The translations under genes were made by a program, and so were the position numbers. This document shows positions 1 to 12,636 of a stretch of 64,000 nt of DNA, piece after piece. Below the pieces are notes generated by a model. That model saw nothing but the letters and a program-made list of their open reading frames with translations, was not told where the DNA came from and made no database searches. Where the stretch lies: NCBI RefSeq assembly GCF_030209375.1, contig NZ_JARVSC010000003.1, positions 1 through 64,000 of the forward strand, given 5' to 3'. Source of the DNA: Plantibacter sp. ME-Dv--P-122b (lineage in GTDB: Bacteria > Actinomycetota > Actinomycetes > Actinomycetales > Microbacteriaceae). The stretch's first letter is position 1, and each line of letters opens with the position of its first letter.

Positions 1-54
1 GATCGGATGCTCCTGCCTTTGGCCATCACGACCGCCCTGCAGGGCAACTTCTCT

Positions 55-82
55 AACTTACCACTTCTTCGGTTCTTGTCAA
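55..82 (-). promoter_or_regulatory. Strong promoter, probable rrn proximal promoter
   Basis: A consensus -35 TTGACA (77-82) and a -10 TAAGTT (55-60) on the minus strand are separated by 16 bases. They are followed by AGAGAAGTTGCCC, an initially transcribed sequence resembling those of actinobacterial rRNA operons. It is the best consensus promoter in the window and drives transcription off the left edge. The next gene to the left is unseen. Confidence 0.65.
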
Positions 83-162
83 GTCGAACCAGGAGCTGAT
101 CTGAGTGGACCGGAGTCTGTCTGATCCTCACCGCTTCGATGACCCGAGAGCTGGGAAGTTCC

Positions 163-191
163 AACCTAGTCTTGAAGTGAGACGGTCTCAA
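163..191 (-). promoter_or_regulatory. Sigma-70-type promoter, upstream member of a tandem pair
   Basis: On the minus strand a -35 TTGAGA (186-191) and a -10 TAGGTT (163-168) are separated by exactly 17 bases. It points leftward out of the window and lies about 110 bases upstream of a second promoter in the same direction. Tandem promoters like this are typical of rRNA operons in actinobacteria. That the target is rRNA is inference, because no rRNA is inside the window. Confidence 0.6.
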
Positions 192-341
192 GTGTGAGTT
201 TGACTCACGTGGAGATGCTCGGCTTTTGGCTGGGTATCAGTCCCACTTGAGGCCGGGAAGCTCTTCCGCTTCCCGCACCTTTGGGGTGACGAGTGATTAC
301 TTTACGCAGAGCGCCAGGGGCTGGCAAATCATCACTGCATC

Positions 342-358
342 CCGGGCGTGTCGCCCGG
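342..358 (-). terminator. Possible hairpin terminator after the zinc-ribbon/PQQ gene
   Basis: CCGGGCG-TGT-CGCCCGG forms a 7-bp GC-rich stem 12 bases past the stop codon of the gene ending at 370. There is no U-run, so it is a weak intrinsic terminator at best. A second hairpin (254-275, 8-bp stem) follows further on. Confidence 0.3.
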
Positions 359-369
359 ATCCACGCGCT

Positions 370-2265
370 TCAGTCGCGATCGGCGTCACCGATGCCGAGG
401 ACGGCCACCGCGTCGGAACCGGCCGCGACGACCGTCGCGACGGCGAGTGGGCTTCCGCCCCAGGCGGTGAACGAATACTCGTCTCCGGCGGAGTCGACCG
501 ACCAACCGCGCTCGCCCGTGGTCGCGTCTATCCCGACGAGCGTGTCGTCCAGCGTGAGCAGGAGGGTCCGGTCGCTGTACCCGACGAGGCTGCCCTCGGC
601 GTCCTGCTCCTCGTATCGGATCTCGCCGTCTCGAGCGCCGACCCCGGTGTATCCGCCTTCGCCGTCACCGAGCATGATCGTGTCGCCCACGGTGTAGGCG
701 CCGTCCCAGGTGCTCGTCAGTCCGCTGCGCCACTCGACCTCGCCGGATCGCGGGTCGAGGCGGCGGACCCGCTCCCCCGACTGGTCGGCGACGACCAACA
801 GCCCGCTCGCGTCGAGCACCACCGGCAGCGCCCCGGTCGCCTTCCAGCGCTCGGCGCCGGTGCGGTCGTCCACCCCACGGATCGTGGTGTCGTTGCCGGA
901 GTAGTCGATCGCGACGAGATCGCCGCCCACCTGCTGGTAGTACCAGGAGAGGTCACCCTGCCAATCGATGGTCGATCCGTCGTCGAGCGAGTACACCGCA
1001 CCGTCGTAGAAGAGCTTGTCGCCCGCGGTGGTCGCCCGCTCGCCGGCGTCACCGCTGACCTCCCAGACCGGGTCGGTCAGGTCCGTCGACCGATAGCGGC
1101 CGACCGTCCCGGTGCCGTCGGCCGTGGTCGAGGAGATGAGCAGGTCGCCCTCGAGCCCCGGGACGAACGCCGCCGGCGCGGCGAAGTCGGCGAAGCCGAT
1201 CCCCTCGACACTCGAGTGCTCTTGCGACGTGGAGACCACGTGCCCGTCGCGACGGCTCACGGCGACCATGAGGTCACCCTGGCTGAGCACGATCGCGGCC
1301 GCATCCGGTGGGGAGACGACCACCGGTGCGTCGAAGCGGTCGAACTCCGGAGAGAGCTCGGTGACGCGACGGTCCCAGAGCGTGTGGCCGTTCGCCGTGT
1401 TCACCAGGGAGACCACCGTCTCGCCCGGAGCGTCGTCGAGGGTCGTCTGATCCAGTGGCCGGTCGGTCGACCACACGAGCAGCGCGGTGTTGGGGCTCGC
1501 GGTGTACCCGTTCAGGTAGAGCTCGTCGCCCGCGGGCACCTCGTCATCCAGCGGATGCGTGAGTTCCCACGTTCCGACGGCCGGCTTCGTCGGGAGGTCG
1601 CGGAGGAGCGCGAGCCCCTCGACGCGGTGGGGAACGGCTGCGACCACGATGAGCACGACCGCGACGATCGCAGCGACCACGGCGAGTGCGAGTCCGCCGA
1701 GGAGGAACCATCGTCGGCGCGAGGGGGTCCGCTTGACCGTGGTGGGCAACGAATCAGGGTGCCAGAGGGCGCGGCGCGCGGTCGGTTCCTCCCGTGCCTC
1801 CCCCGCGGCGGTTGCCGAGGCCGGTTCGGCCGCAGCGACTGTCGCCGGGTGCGGAGTCGACGCCTGCGCCGGCGCCGGGTCGGTGGATTCGGGATCCGGG
1901 ACCGGTGTCGGCACCGCGCTCGGCGCGATCGACGTCGCGGTACCGGGGTTCGTGGGCTCAGTCGTGTCGACGTCCGGCGACGGCAGTCGATCGGCTTCCG
2001 CTGCTGGGGCACCGGTCTCGACGTGGGGTGCATCGGTCTCGACGAGGTCGCCGTCATCGGCCGTCGTCGGCTGATCGTCCGTCGACTCCGACTCGAGCTC
2101 GTCCGTCGACTCGTCCAATGACTCCTGCTCCGGCACGGCCGCCGTCTCCACCGTCGACAGCTCGCCCGTGCGCAGCGGCAGCATGGCCCCACAACTCGGG
2201 CACACACCGTCGCGACGGTCGACGATCTCGGTTCCGCACGCCTCGCAGAGCTGCACTCGGAGCAT
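370..2265 (-). CDS. Zinc-ribbon membrane protein with PQQ-repeat (BamB-like) outer domain
   Basis: 631 residues. The N-terminus has two CxxC pairs (CEAC and CPSC, residues 7-25), a cytoplasmic zinc ribbon. A long acidic, Pro/Thr-rich linker follows to about residue 180. One transmembrane helix lies at about 187-211 after an Arg-rich stop (SRRRW). The remaining ~420 residues are an extracytoplasmic region with repeated blade-like motifs of the PQQ/BamB type (LWDRRV, ERWKAT, RGWSVD). No enzyme active site is evident. Similar topology is known in actinobacterial surface proteins of unknown role. A GTG at 2256 has better Shine-Dalgarno spacing (AAGGGG nine bases upstream) and is an alternative start. 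The gene lies 43 bases downstream of tyrS in the same direction. Confidence 0.8.
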   Translation of the reverse strand: MLRVQLCEACGTEIVDRRDGVCPSCGAMLPLRTGELSTVETAAVPEQESLDESTDELESESTDDQPTTADDGDLVETDAPHVETGAPAAEADRLPSPDVDTTEPTNPGTATSIAPSAVPTPVPDPESTDPAPAQASTPHPATVAAAEPASATAAGEAREEPTARRALWHPDSLPTTVKRTPSRRRWFLLGGLALAVVAAIVAVVLIVVAAVPHRVEGLALLRDLPTKPAVGTWELTHPLDDEVPAGDELYLNGYTASPNTALLVWSTDRPLDQTTLDDAPGETVVSLVNTANGHTLWDRRVTELSPEFDRFDAPVVVSPPDAAAIVLSQGDLMVAVSRRDGHVVSTSQEHSSVEGIGFADFAAPAAFVPGLEGDLLISSTTADGTGTVGRYRSTDLTDPVWEVSGDAGERATTAGDKLFYDGAVYSLDDGSTIDWQGDLSWYYQQVGGDLVAIDYSGNDTTIRGVDDRTGAERWKATGALPVVLDASGLLVVADQSGERVRRLDPRSGEVEWRSGLTSTWDGAYTVGDTIMLGDGEGGYTGVGARDGEIRYEEQDAEGSLVGYSDRTLLLTLDDTLVGIDATTGERGWSVDSAGDEYSFTAWGGSPLAVATVVAAGSDAVAVLGIGDADRD

Positions 2266-2308
2266 CCCCTTCAGGTTCGATGACGACGACGATGCCGTCG
2301 TCGGCGGA

Positions 2309-3619
2309 TCAGGCGGGAGCGCCGTCGAGGGACAGCCCGGCGAGGGTGCGCTTGCCGCGGCGCAGCACGGCCACCCCGCCCGTGAGGAACCGGTCGTCCA
2401 GGGTCGCGTCGACGTCGTCGATCTTGCGGTTGTTCACCGAAACCCCTCCCTGGGCGACCGCGCGTCGAGCCTCACCGAGGCTTGCACACAGCTCCGTGTC
2501 GACGAGCGCCTGGATGACGAGCGTCTCCGCGGCCACCCGCGCATTCGGCAACTCCGTGACGGCTGACCGCAGCGTGTCCGCGTCGAGCGCCTCCAGATCC
2601 CCCTGCCCGAAGAGCGCGGCCGACGCGGCGATGGCCGCATCGGTCGCGGCCTCCCCGTGGACGAGCGCGGTGACGGCGTAGGCGAGGGTCTTCTGCGCCT
2701 CTCGCTTGAACGGTTCCGACTCGGTCGCGGCCGCCAGTCGCTCGATCTCCACCCGATCGAGGAACGTGAAGACCTTCAGCCGGGCGATGACGTCCGCATC
2801 GTCGGTGTTGACCCAGAACTGGTAGAACGCGTACGGACTCGTCATGCTCGGGTCGAGCCAGATCGCGTTGCCTTCGCTCTTCCCGAACTTCGTGCCGTCC
2901 GAGTTCGTGATCAGCGGGGTCCCGATCGCGTGGACGGTGGCCCGCTCGACCCGGTGGATGAGGTCGGTGCCGCTCGTGAGGTTGCCCCACTGGTCGCTCC
3001 CGCCGGTCTGCAGGACGCAGCCGTACTCGCGGTACAGCTCGAGGTAGTCCATCCCCTGGAGGATCTGGTAGCTGAACTCGGTGTAGCTGATCCCCGCCTC
3101 CGAGTTCAGGCGGGCACTGACCGCGTCCTTCTTCAGCATCGTGCCGACGCGGTAGTGCTTGCCGATCTCCCGCAGGAAGTCGATCGCCGAGAGCGGTGCG
3201 GTCCAATCGAGGTTGTTGACCATGCGCGCGGCGTTCTCGCCCTCGAAACTGAGGAAGCGTTCGATCTGTGCGCGGAGGGACTGCACCCACTCGGCGACGG
3301 TGTCCGGCGTGTTCAGTGTGCGCTCGGCGGTCGGTCGTGGGTCGCCGATGAGGCCGGTCGAACCGCCGACGAGCCCGAGCGGGCGGTGTCCGGCCAGCTG
3401 CAGCCGACGCATGACGAGCAGCTGGACCAGGTTGCCCAGGTGGAGGCTCGCCGCCGTCGGGTCGAACCCGCAGTAGTAGGTGATCGGCGTTCCACCGAGC
3501 AGACGCTTCAGCTCCTGCTGATCCGTCGACACGTGGACGAGCCCGCGCCAGACGAGTTCGTCCCAGACGTCGTCGAAGGTCGGATCGTTGCGCTGGTCAG
3601 GAAGAGCGAGGTTCGACAC
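2309..3619 (-). CDS. tyrS: Tyrosyl-tRNA synthetase
   Basis: 436 residues, normal for bacterial TyrRS. It charges tRNA-Tyr in the cytoplasm. The class I HIGH-type motif is HLGN at residues 60-63 within CGFDPTAASLHLGN. The KMSKS-type loop is KFGKS in DGTKFGKSEGNAIW. A C-terminal S4 RNA-binding domain is present (VNNRKIDDVDATLDDRFL). The start is GTG. A TAGCCT -10 lies seven bases upstream, so the mRNA is probably leaderless. The position beside the arginine block and the glycosylase gene resembles the Mycobacterium arrangement. Confidence 0.97.
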   Translation of the reverse strand: MSNLALPDQRNDPTFDDVWDELVWRGLVHVSTDQQELKRLLGGTPITYYCGFDPTAASLHLGNLVQLLVMRRLQLAGHRPLGLVGGSTGLIGDPRPTAERTLNTPDTVAEWVQSLRAQIERFLSFEGENAARMVNNLDWTAPLSAIDFLREIGKHYRVGTMLKKDAVSARLNSEAGISYTEFSYQILQGMDYLELYREYGCVLQTGGSDQWGNLTSGTDLIHRVERATVHAIGTPLITNSDGTKFGKSEGNAIWLDPSMTSPYAFYQFWVNTDDADVIARLKVFTFLDRVEIERLAAATESEPFKREAQKTLAYAVTALVHGEAATDAAIAASAALFGQGDLEALDADTLRSAVTELPNARVAAETLVIQALVDTELCASLGEARRAVAQGGVSVNNRKIDDVDATLDDRFLTGGVAVLRRGKRTLAGLSLDGAPA

Positions 3620-3626
3620 GCTTGCA

Positions 3627-3632
3627 AGGCTA
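3627..3632 (-). promoter_or_regulatory. -10 element of a probable leaderless tyrS promoter
   Basis: TAGCCT on the minus strand lies seven bases before the GTG start of tyrS. No convincing -35 is seen. The spacing would put the transcription start on or next to the start codon. Confidence 0.5.
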
Positions 3633-3724
3633 TCAGCGCGGCATCGGCTGCTGAGTCGGGCGCATCGGCACCGGCGCGATCACGGCGATCGTGACACGTG
3701 CAGGAATTCCTATCATTTGTCGGA

Positions 3725-3757
3725 GTTGTGGAAATACCTGCATGTTGTGGATAGGGT
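3725..3757 (+). promoter_or_regulatory. Direct repeats and -10 upstream of the SatD-like gene
   Basis: GTTGTGGA occurs twice, at 3725-3732 and 3744-3751, with a 19-base period. The second copy directly abuts a TAGGGT -10 (3752-3757) and the first covers the -35 region. Repeats placed like this often bind a regulator. The adjacent gene encodes an HTH protein, so autoregulation is a reasonable inference. Confidence 0.4.
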
Positions 3758-3788
3758 GATCGAGCCGACCACCGCCGAGAGGAGAGCC

Positions 3789-4421
3789 GTGTACGTGCTG
3801 ACCGTCGATCAGATCGCGAGCCGGACCGGCCCTGATCGCGCCGCCGGTGTCATCGAGTCGATCAACGATCGGTTCCCGGAGAGCCTGCTCCTCCAGGCCG
3901 AGCGCACGGCGGGCGACGAGTTCCAGCTCGCCACCGAGGACACCGAGGTCGCGCTCGGCATCGCACTCCACCTCCTCCGAGATCGCGGCTGGAGCGTGGG
4001 CATCGGACAAGGCGACGTCCGACGTCCGCTCCCCGACTCGACCCGAGCTGCGACCGGTCAGGCCTTCTACGCCGCGCGGGAGGCCGTCACGCGGGCCAAG
4101 CGCGCGCCCTTCCGGTTCGCGCTCGAGGCGGCCGACCAGCAGGGCGGCGCCGACGTCGAGGCGCTCATCGTGCTCCTCCTCCACCTCCGCGACCGGAGGA
4201 CCGCCGGCGGATGGGAGGTCGCCGACCTGCTCGCGGCCGGCGTGACCCAGTCCGAGGCAGCGGCACGACTCGGCATCACCGAGAGTTCGGTCAGTCGCCG
4301 GGTCGCGGCCGCCGGAGTCCGAGCCGAAGCCGCCGCGATCACCGCGCTCATCCGCCTCCTGGCGAAGCTCGACCAGGACGCCTCCGTGCACCACCCCGAC
4401 GACCGAAAGGACGAGCGATGA
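3789..4421 (+). CDS. SatD-like protein with C-terminal helix-turn-helix
   Basis: 210 residues from a GTG preceded by GAGAGGAG. The N-terminal ~130 residues resemble the SatD family (YVLTVDQIASR, RTAGDEFQLA, SVGIGQGDV). The C-terminal part carries an HTH (GVTQSEAAARLGITESSVSR, about 157-176). The family's biochemical role is not established; SatD is named after the Streptococcus mutans sat acid-tolerance locus. Its ATG-TGA overlap with the next membrane-protein gene indicates translational coupling. Both face opposite to their neighbours, so this is a self-contained module. An upstream in-frame extension lacks a ribosome site and was rejected. Confidence 0.75.
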   Translation: MYVLTVDQIASRTGPDRAAGVIESINDRFPESLLLQAERTAGDEFQLATEDTEVALGIALHLLRDRGWSVGIGQGDVRRPLPDSTRAATGQAFYAAREAVTRAKRAPFRFALEAADQQGGADVEALIVLLLHLRDRRTAGGWEVADLLAAGVTQSEAAARLGITESSVSRRVAAAGVRAEAAAITALIRLLAKLDQDASVHHPDDRKDER

Positions 4422-5017
4422 ACCTCGTCACACTCACGCCCATCACCTGGCCGACCGTCATCGGCTTCCTCGGAAGCGCGCTCGTCTTCCTCCTGCTGGC
4501 CCGGGTGTTGAGCGCGCGTCTCGCGGATCGTCTCATGGTCGTGGCGGCTGCCCTCATGGTGATCGGGGCCCTCCTGGTCGCGCTCGTCCCCTCGGTCCCA
4601 CCGACCGGTCCGGCACTCGTGCTCCTCGGCGTCTTCACCCTCGCTGTCGCGGTCGCCGGCGGTGGTCCGGTCGCCTCCTTCGTCCTCGCCCTCGCGACGA
4701 AGGGCAGCGTCGCCCCCGGGATCCACGGCGGCATCCTCGTGGAGCACCGGAACCCGAGCGCGTCACAGGTCGTCGGACGTCCCATCGAGGTGCTGCGCGG
4801 CGGGACCGCGATCGGGATCCTCGAACGGCTCGCCCTCGTCGCCGCGTTGTTCTCCGGCTATCCGGAGGCGATCGCGGTCATCGTCGCGGTGAAGGGTGTC
4901 GGACGCTTCACCGAACTCGACTCGGCCGAGGCGCGCGAGCGGTTCATCATCGGCTCGCTCGCCAGCCTCCTCTGGGCGGCCGGGGTGGCGTCGATCCTGC
5001 TGCTCGCGCGAGGCTGA
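4418..5017 (+). CDS. Integral membrane protein coupled to the SatD-like gene
   Basis: 199 residues, start overlapping the upstream stop (ATGA). Hydrophobic helices lie at roughly 10-28, 38-60, 67-95, 130-150 and 178-197. A polar, conserved-looking loop lies between (ILVEHRNPSASQVVGRPIEV, about 107-126). SatD genes are accompanied by a membrane protein (SatE) in some bacteria and this could be the counterpart, but similarity was not tested. Function unknown. It may be controlled by, or sense for, the upstream HTH protein. Confidence 0.75.
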   Translation: MNLVTLTPITWPTVIGFLGSALVFLLLARVLSARLADRLMVVAAALMVIGALLVALVPSVPPTGPALVLLGVFTLAVAVAGGGPVASFVLALATKGSVAPGIHGGILVEHRNPSASQVVGRPIEVLRGGTAIGILERLALVAALFSGYPEAIAVIVAVKGVGRFTELDSAEARERFIIGSLASLLWAAGVASILLLARG

Positions 5018-5026
5018 GTCGGCGGG

Positions 5027-5644
5027 TCAGTCCATCGCCCGGGGCGACCGGCGGTAGGGCGAGACGGTCGTCTCCCCCGGCAGCACGAACCGCCACGGGT
5101 AGGCGGCTCCCCCACCGACCCCGCTGACGCCCGTCCGCGGACCGGTCGCCGAGGCGAGCGGGCGCTCGGGCAGGAGCACGTCGAAGGGCGGCTCGGCGAG
5201 GTCGTCACCCGACTGGTCGAGCGCGATCCCGAGCGCCACGGTGAGCCGCGCCGGTCCTCTGGCCAGGTCGCGATCCGGCACCCGTTCACCGCGTCGCAGC
5301 CGCGCGAGCTCCAGCCCCGCGACGACCTCGCCGGCACGCAGGAGGACGGCCGACGCCGTGCCGACCGGTGAACACACGACGTTGATGCAGACGTGCATGC
5401 CGTAGCTGAAGTACGCGTACAGATGCCCGGGCGGACCGAACATCGGACTCGTGCGCGGGGTCGGACCACGGTGCGCATGGGATCCGGGATCCTCGCCGAC
5501 CCCGAGATAGGCCTCGACCTCCGTGAGGCGGACCGACACGGTGCCCTCGGGCGTCGTGTGGGACAGCACCGCTCCGAGCAGCGCGGGCGCGACCTCGAGG
5601 GCCGATCCCGAGGTCAGCGCCCGCAGCGGACCGGCCGTCGTCAT
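5027..5644 (-). CDS. mpg: 3-methyladenine DNA glycosylase (AAG/MPG family)
   Basis: 205 residues, the full length of the bacterial AAG-type glycosylase. It removes alkylated purines (3-methyladenine, hypoxanthine) to start base-excision repair. The active-site segment TEVEAY places the general-base Glu at residue 44. The DNA-binding strands YAYFSYGMHVCINVV and RGPARLTVALG are typical of the fold. It lies 15 bases after argH in the same direction and could be co-transcribed with it. In Mycobacterium the same gene sits just before tyrS, so the placement is ancestral. Confidence 0.93.
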   Translation of the reverse strand: MTTAGPLRALTSGSALEVAPALLGAVLSHTTPEGTVSVRLTEVEAYLGVGEDPGSHAHRGPTPRTSPMFGPPGHLYAYFSYGMHVCINVVCSPVGTASAVLLRAGEVVAGLELARLRRGERVPDRDLARGPARLTVALGIALDQSGDDLAEPPFDVLLPERPLASATGPRTGVSGVGGGAAYPWRFVLPGETTVSPYRRSPRAMD

Positions 5645-5659
5645 CGGACCCCGCCCCGT

Positions 5660-9317
<3,658 letters not shown>

Positions 9318-9321
<4 letters not shown>

Positions 9322-10226
9322 GAGTCCTCCGGGACGACCTCGGTGCCTGAGCCGTTCTGGGTGAACACCTCGAGCAGGATGGAGTGGGGTACGCGGCCGT
9401 CGATGATGGCGGCCTTGGCGACCCCGCCGTCGACGGCGTCGAGGCAGGCGGTCATCTTCGGGATCATGCCCGATTCGAGCGAGGGCAGCATGGCTCGGAG
9501 CTCGCTCGTCGTGATCTGCGAGACGAGCGAGTCGCGGTTCGGCCAGTCGCTGTACAGCCCGGCGACATCGGTCAGGATGACGAGCTTCGCGGCGCCGAGG
9601 GCGACGGCGAGCGCCGCGGCGGCCGCATCGGCGTTCACGTTGAGCGTCTGGCCCGGTTGGTCGAGGTCGGGGGCGATCGAGGAGACCACCGGGATGTTGC
9701 CGGCGTCGAGGTAGGCCTGCACCGAGGTGGGGTCGACGCTGACGACGTCGCCGACGAGCCCGATGTCCACGGTCTCGCCGTCGACGACGATCGAGCGACG
9801 ACGTCCGCCGAACAGGCCCGCGTCCTCGCCGGACAGTCCTGCGGCGAGCGGGCCGTGTTCGTTGATCCGCCCCACGAGCTCGGGGTTGACCTGACCGGTG
9901 AGGACCATGCGGACGACCTCCATGGCCTCGGGCGTCGTGACCCGGTACCCGCCGCGGAACTCGTTGTGGATGTCGAGCCGCTCGAGCATCGCCGAGATCT
10001 GCGGGCCGCCACCATGGACGACGACGGGCTTCAGCCCCGCGTAGCGCAGATAGACCATGTCCTCGGCGAACGCCTGCGCGAGCTCCTCGCTCACCATCGC
10101 GTTGCCACCGAACTTCACGACGATCGTCTGGTCGCGGAAGGTCTTCAGCCAGGGAAGCGACTCGATGAGGGTGGCGGCCTTGATCGCCGCCTCCTCGGGA
10201 GAGTTGTCTCGATACTGGGTCATCAT
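9318..10226 (-). CDS. argB: N-acetylglutamate kinase
   Basis: 302 residues. It phosphorylates N-acetylglutamate, usually the arginine-feedback-controlled step in actinobacteria. The amino-acid-kinase N-terminal glycine loop [10 protein letters not shown] and the substrate loop [11 protein letters not shown] are intact. The start overlaps the argJ stop (TGATG). It lies between argJ and argD as in other actinobacteria. Confidence 0.97.
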
Positions 10227-11395
10227 CAGCTCGCGTAGGCGCTGTTCTCGTGCACGTAATCGTGCGTGAGGTCGTTCGTCCAGATGGTGGCTCCCGTGTC
10301 ACCGGCGTGGAGGTCGATGAGCACGTGCACGGCGCGCGGCGCGAGGTCGACGAGGTCGCGCGACTGATCCGGCTCGCCGGCCGTGCACACCTGGACGCCG
10401 TTCATTGCCACGTCGATCCCGTACGGGTCGAACTCGGCGCCCGTGGTCCCGACGGCCGCGAGCACCCGGCCCCAGTTCGGGTCGTTGCCGAAGATGGCCG
10501 CCTTGAAGAGGTTGCTGCGGGAGACCGCACGGGCGACCTCGACCGCGTCGTCCTCGGACACCGCGCCGACGACCTCGATCGCGACGTCGTGGGCCGCACC
10601 CTCGGCATCGGCCTGCAACTGCAGGGTGAGATCGCGACACACCTCCGTCAGCGCCTCGGTGAAGGCGGACAGCTCCGGGGTGACACCGCTGGCGCCGGAG
10701 GCGAGCAGTGAGACCGTGTCGTTGGTGGACATGCAGCCGTCGGAGTCGAGGCGGTCGAAGGTGACACGGGTCGCGCTGCGGAGCGCCTGGTCGAGCTGTG
10801 CCGGCTCGAGCACGGCGTCGGTCGTGATGACGACGAGCATCGTCGCGAGCCCGGGGGCGAGCATGCCGGCACCCTTCGCCATGCCGCCGACGGTCCAGCC
10901 GTCCGCGCTCCGCACGGCCTGCTTCGGCTTCGTGTCGGTCGTCATGATCGCGGTCGCCGCGGCGAGCCCGGCCGATTCGCTCGCGCCATCCTCGTCGGCG
11001 ACGGCGCGGGTGGCGTCCCACACGCCCGCGGTCAGCTTGTCGAGGTCGAGCTGTTCGCCGATGAGCCCCGTGGAGCAGACGAGGACGTCGCCGGCCGAGA
11101 TCGCGAGTCGCTCGGCGACGGCCTCCGCGGTCGCGTGGGTCGTCTGGAAACCGCGCGTCCCCGTGTAGCAGTTCGCGCCGCCGGAGTTCAGGACGATCGC
11201 CGAGACGATGCCGTCCTGCATGACCTGCTCGCTCCAGAGGATCGGGTTGGCCTTGCACCGGTTGCTCGTGAACACCGTCGCCGCGTGCTGCAACGGACCG
11301 ACGTTCTGGACCACCGCGAGGTCGAGGCCCCCGGAGGTCTTGAGGCCGCAGGCGACGCCCGCCGCGAGGAACCCTGCTGCTGCTGTCACACTCAC
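10226..11395 (-). CDS. argJ: Bifunctional ornithine acetyltransferase / N-acetylglutamate synthase
   Basis: 389 residues. ArgJ recycles the acetyl group from acetylornithine to glutamate and in many bacteria also makes N-acetylglutamate from acetyl-CoA. The self-cleavage motif [14 protein letters not shown] is present; cleavage would fall between Ala184 and Thr185, making Thr185 the nucleophile. The GTG start overlaps the argC stop (GTGA). Longer in-frame extensions run into argC and are not needed. Confidence 0.96.
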   Translation of the reverse strand: MSVTAAAGFLAAGVACGLKTSGGLDLAVVQNVGPLQHAATVFTSNRCKANPILWSEQVMQDGIVSAIVLNSGGANCYTGTRGFQTTHATAEAVAERLAISAGDVLVCSTGLIGEQLDLDKLTAGVWDATRAVADEDGASESAGLAAATAIMTTDTKPKQAVRSADGWTVGGMAKGAGMLAPGLATMLVVITTDAVLEPAQLDQALRSATRVTFDRLDSDGCMSTNDTVSLLASGASGVTPELSAFTEALTEVCRDLTLQLQADAEGAAHDVAIEVVGAVSEDDAVEVARAVSRSNLFKAAIFGNDPNWGRVLAAVGTTGAEFDPYGIDVAMNGVQVCTAGEPDQSRDLVDLAPRAVHVLIDLHAGDTGATIWTNDLTHDYVHENSAYAS

Positions 11396-12435
11396 GGTGC
11401 CACTCCATTCACACTCAAGCCGGTCGTCTCGGAAAGCCCGAGCGCGATGTTCGCCGATTGGATCGCCGCGCCGGCGGTCCCCTTCACGAGGTTGTCGACG
11501 GCGGTCACGACGACGACCCGTCCCACCGTCTCGTCGACGGCGAGTCCGATCAGCGCGGTGTTGGCGCCGAGGACGTCGGCCGTCCGCGGGAACGAGCCCT
11601 CGGGCAGCACCTGGACGAACGGTTCGTCGGCGTAGGCCGTCTCCCAGGCCTCGCGGACCGCTGCCGCCGTGGTGCCCGGGACGATGCGTGCCGTCGAGGT
11701 GGCCAGGATGCCACGCGACATCGGGACGATGACCGGGGTGAAGGAGATGGACGCGCGATCGGCACCGGCCGCCCGGAGGCTCTGCGTGATCTCGGGGATG
11801 TGCCGGTGGGTACCGCCCACGGCGTACGGGTTGGCCGTGCCGAGCACCTCGCTCGCGAGCAGGTTGACCTTCAGGCTCTTCCCCGCGCCGGACGGCCCGA
11901 CGGCGAGCACGGAGACGAGGTCGAGCGGCTCGATCACCCCCGCGGCGATGCCGGGCGCGAGGGACAGGGCGACGGTGCTCGCGTTGCACCCGGGAGCGGC
12001 GATCCGCTTGGCGCCCACGAGCGCGTCGCGCCCCCGACCGGTGGCGGTCTGCAGCTCCGGGACGCCGTACGCCCATGCGCCGAAGTAGTCGCCGCCGTAG
12101 AAGGCGTCCCAGTCGGCTTCGTCGACGAGCCGGTGGTCGGCTCCGCAGTCGACGACGAGGGTCTCCGGCGGAAGCGACGCCGTGACCTCGCCCGACTTGC
12201 CGTGCGGCAGGGCGAGGAAGACGACGTCGTGTCCCGCGAGCACCTCCGGCGTCGTCGCCTCGAGGACGAGATGCCGGAGCGATCGGAGGTGTGGCTGGTG
12301 GTCGACGAGCGGTTGACCGGCGTTCGCGTGCGCGGTCACCGTCCTGACGTCGAAGTCGGGGTGGTCGGCGAGCAGCCGAAGCAGCTCGCCTCCTGCGTAG
12401 CCGGATGCTCCGGCCACCGCTACAGAGAAGGACAT
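11392..12435 (-). CDS. argC: N-acetyl-gamma-glutamyl-phosphate reductase
   Basis: 347 residues. NADPH-dependent reduction of N-acetylglutamyl phosphate to the semialdehyde. The N-terminal nucleotide-binding loop is [15 protein letters not shown]. The catalytic cysteine is Cys150 in AAPGCNAST. It is the first gene of argCJBDF. A TAAGGT hexamer six bases upstream of the ATG suggests a leaderless transcript. A perfect 8-bp dyad lies further upstream. Confidence 0.97.
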   Translation of the reverse strand: MSFSVAVAGASGYAGGELLRLLADHPDFDVRTVTAHANAGQPLVDHQPHLRSLRHLVLEATTPEVLAGHDVVFLALPHGKSGEVTASLPPETLVVDCGADHRLVDEADWDAFYGGDYFGAWAYGVPELQTATGRGRDALVGAKRIAAPGCNASTVALSLAPGIAAGVIEPLDLVSVLAVGPSGAGKSLKVNLLASEVLGTANPYAVGGTHRHIPEITQSLRAAGADRASISFTPVIVPMSRGILATSTARIVPGTTAAAVREAWETAYADEPFVQVLPEGSFPRTADVLGANTALIGLAVDETVGRVVVVTAVDNLVKGTAGAAIQSANIALGLSETTGLSVNGVAP

Positions 12436-12441
12436 GGCTCT

Positions 12442-12447
12442 ACCTTA
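12442..12447 (-). promoter_or_regulatory. -10 element of a probable leaderless argC promoter
   Basis: TAAGGT on the minus strand, six bases before the argC ATG. No good -35 was found at 17 bases. Confidence 0.45.
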
Positions 12448-12492
12448 TTGAGTGGACGCTCGAGGGGCGGAGGCGGCGACTCCTGGACGACT

Positions 12493-12513
12493 GCACGGTC
12501 ACCTGGACCGTGC
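12493..12513 (-). repeat. Perfect dyad upstream of argC
   Basis: GCACGGTC-ACCTG-GACCGTGC, 8-bp arms with a 5-base loop, centred 46 bases upstream of the -10. It could terminate the response-regulator transcript or serve as an operator. It does not resemble known ARG boxes, which are AT-rich. The rest of 12436-12636 shows no gene. Confidence 0.35.
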
Positions 12514-12636
12514 GAGCACCGGGGTCGCCTATCGTCGCTCTGCGGTAGCGCGTGCGGACACGGGACGGCGGAGGGCGCGGAGCGTGACCGCCCGCGAAGA
12601 ACCCTGTGCCTGGAAACGTGCCATGTCGAGAGCGTA

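Larger units (their letters stand above)
1..369. other. Intergenic region at left edge, no gene
   Basis: No credible coding frame is present. The stretch holds two minus-strand promoters described separately and two short perfect inverted repeats (254-275 and 342-358). The transcribed part left of position 54 reads, on the minus strand, as an untranslated leader that starts with a GTTGCCC-like initially transcribed sequence and runs off the window. No tRNA-like fold was found. Confidence 0.6.

Noticed and set aside
226-2121. Long plus-strand open frame opposite the zinc-ribbon gene
   Set aside because: Composition is Arg/Gly/Asp-rich with no domain, and it mirrors the minus-strand gene, which has clear motifs. 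High GC makes such antisense frames long by chance.
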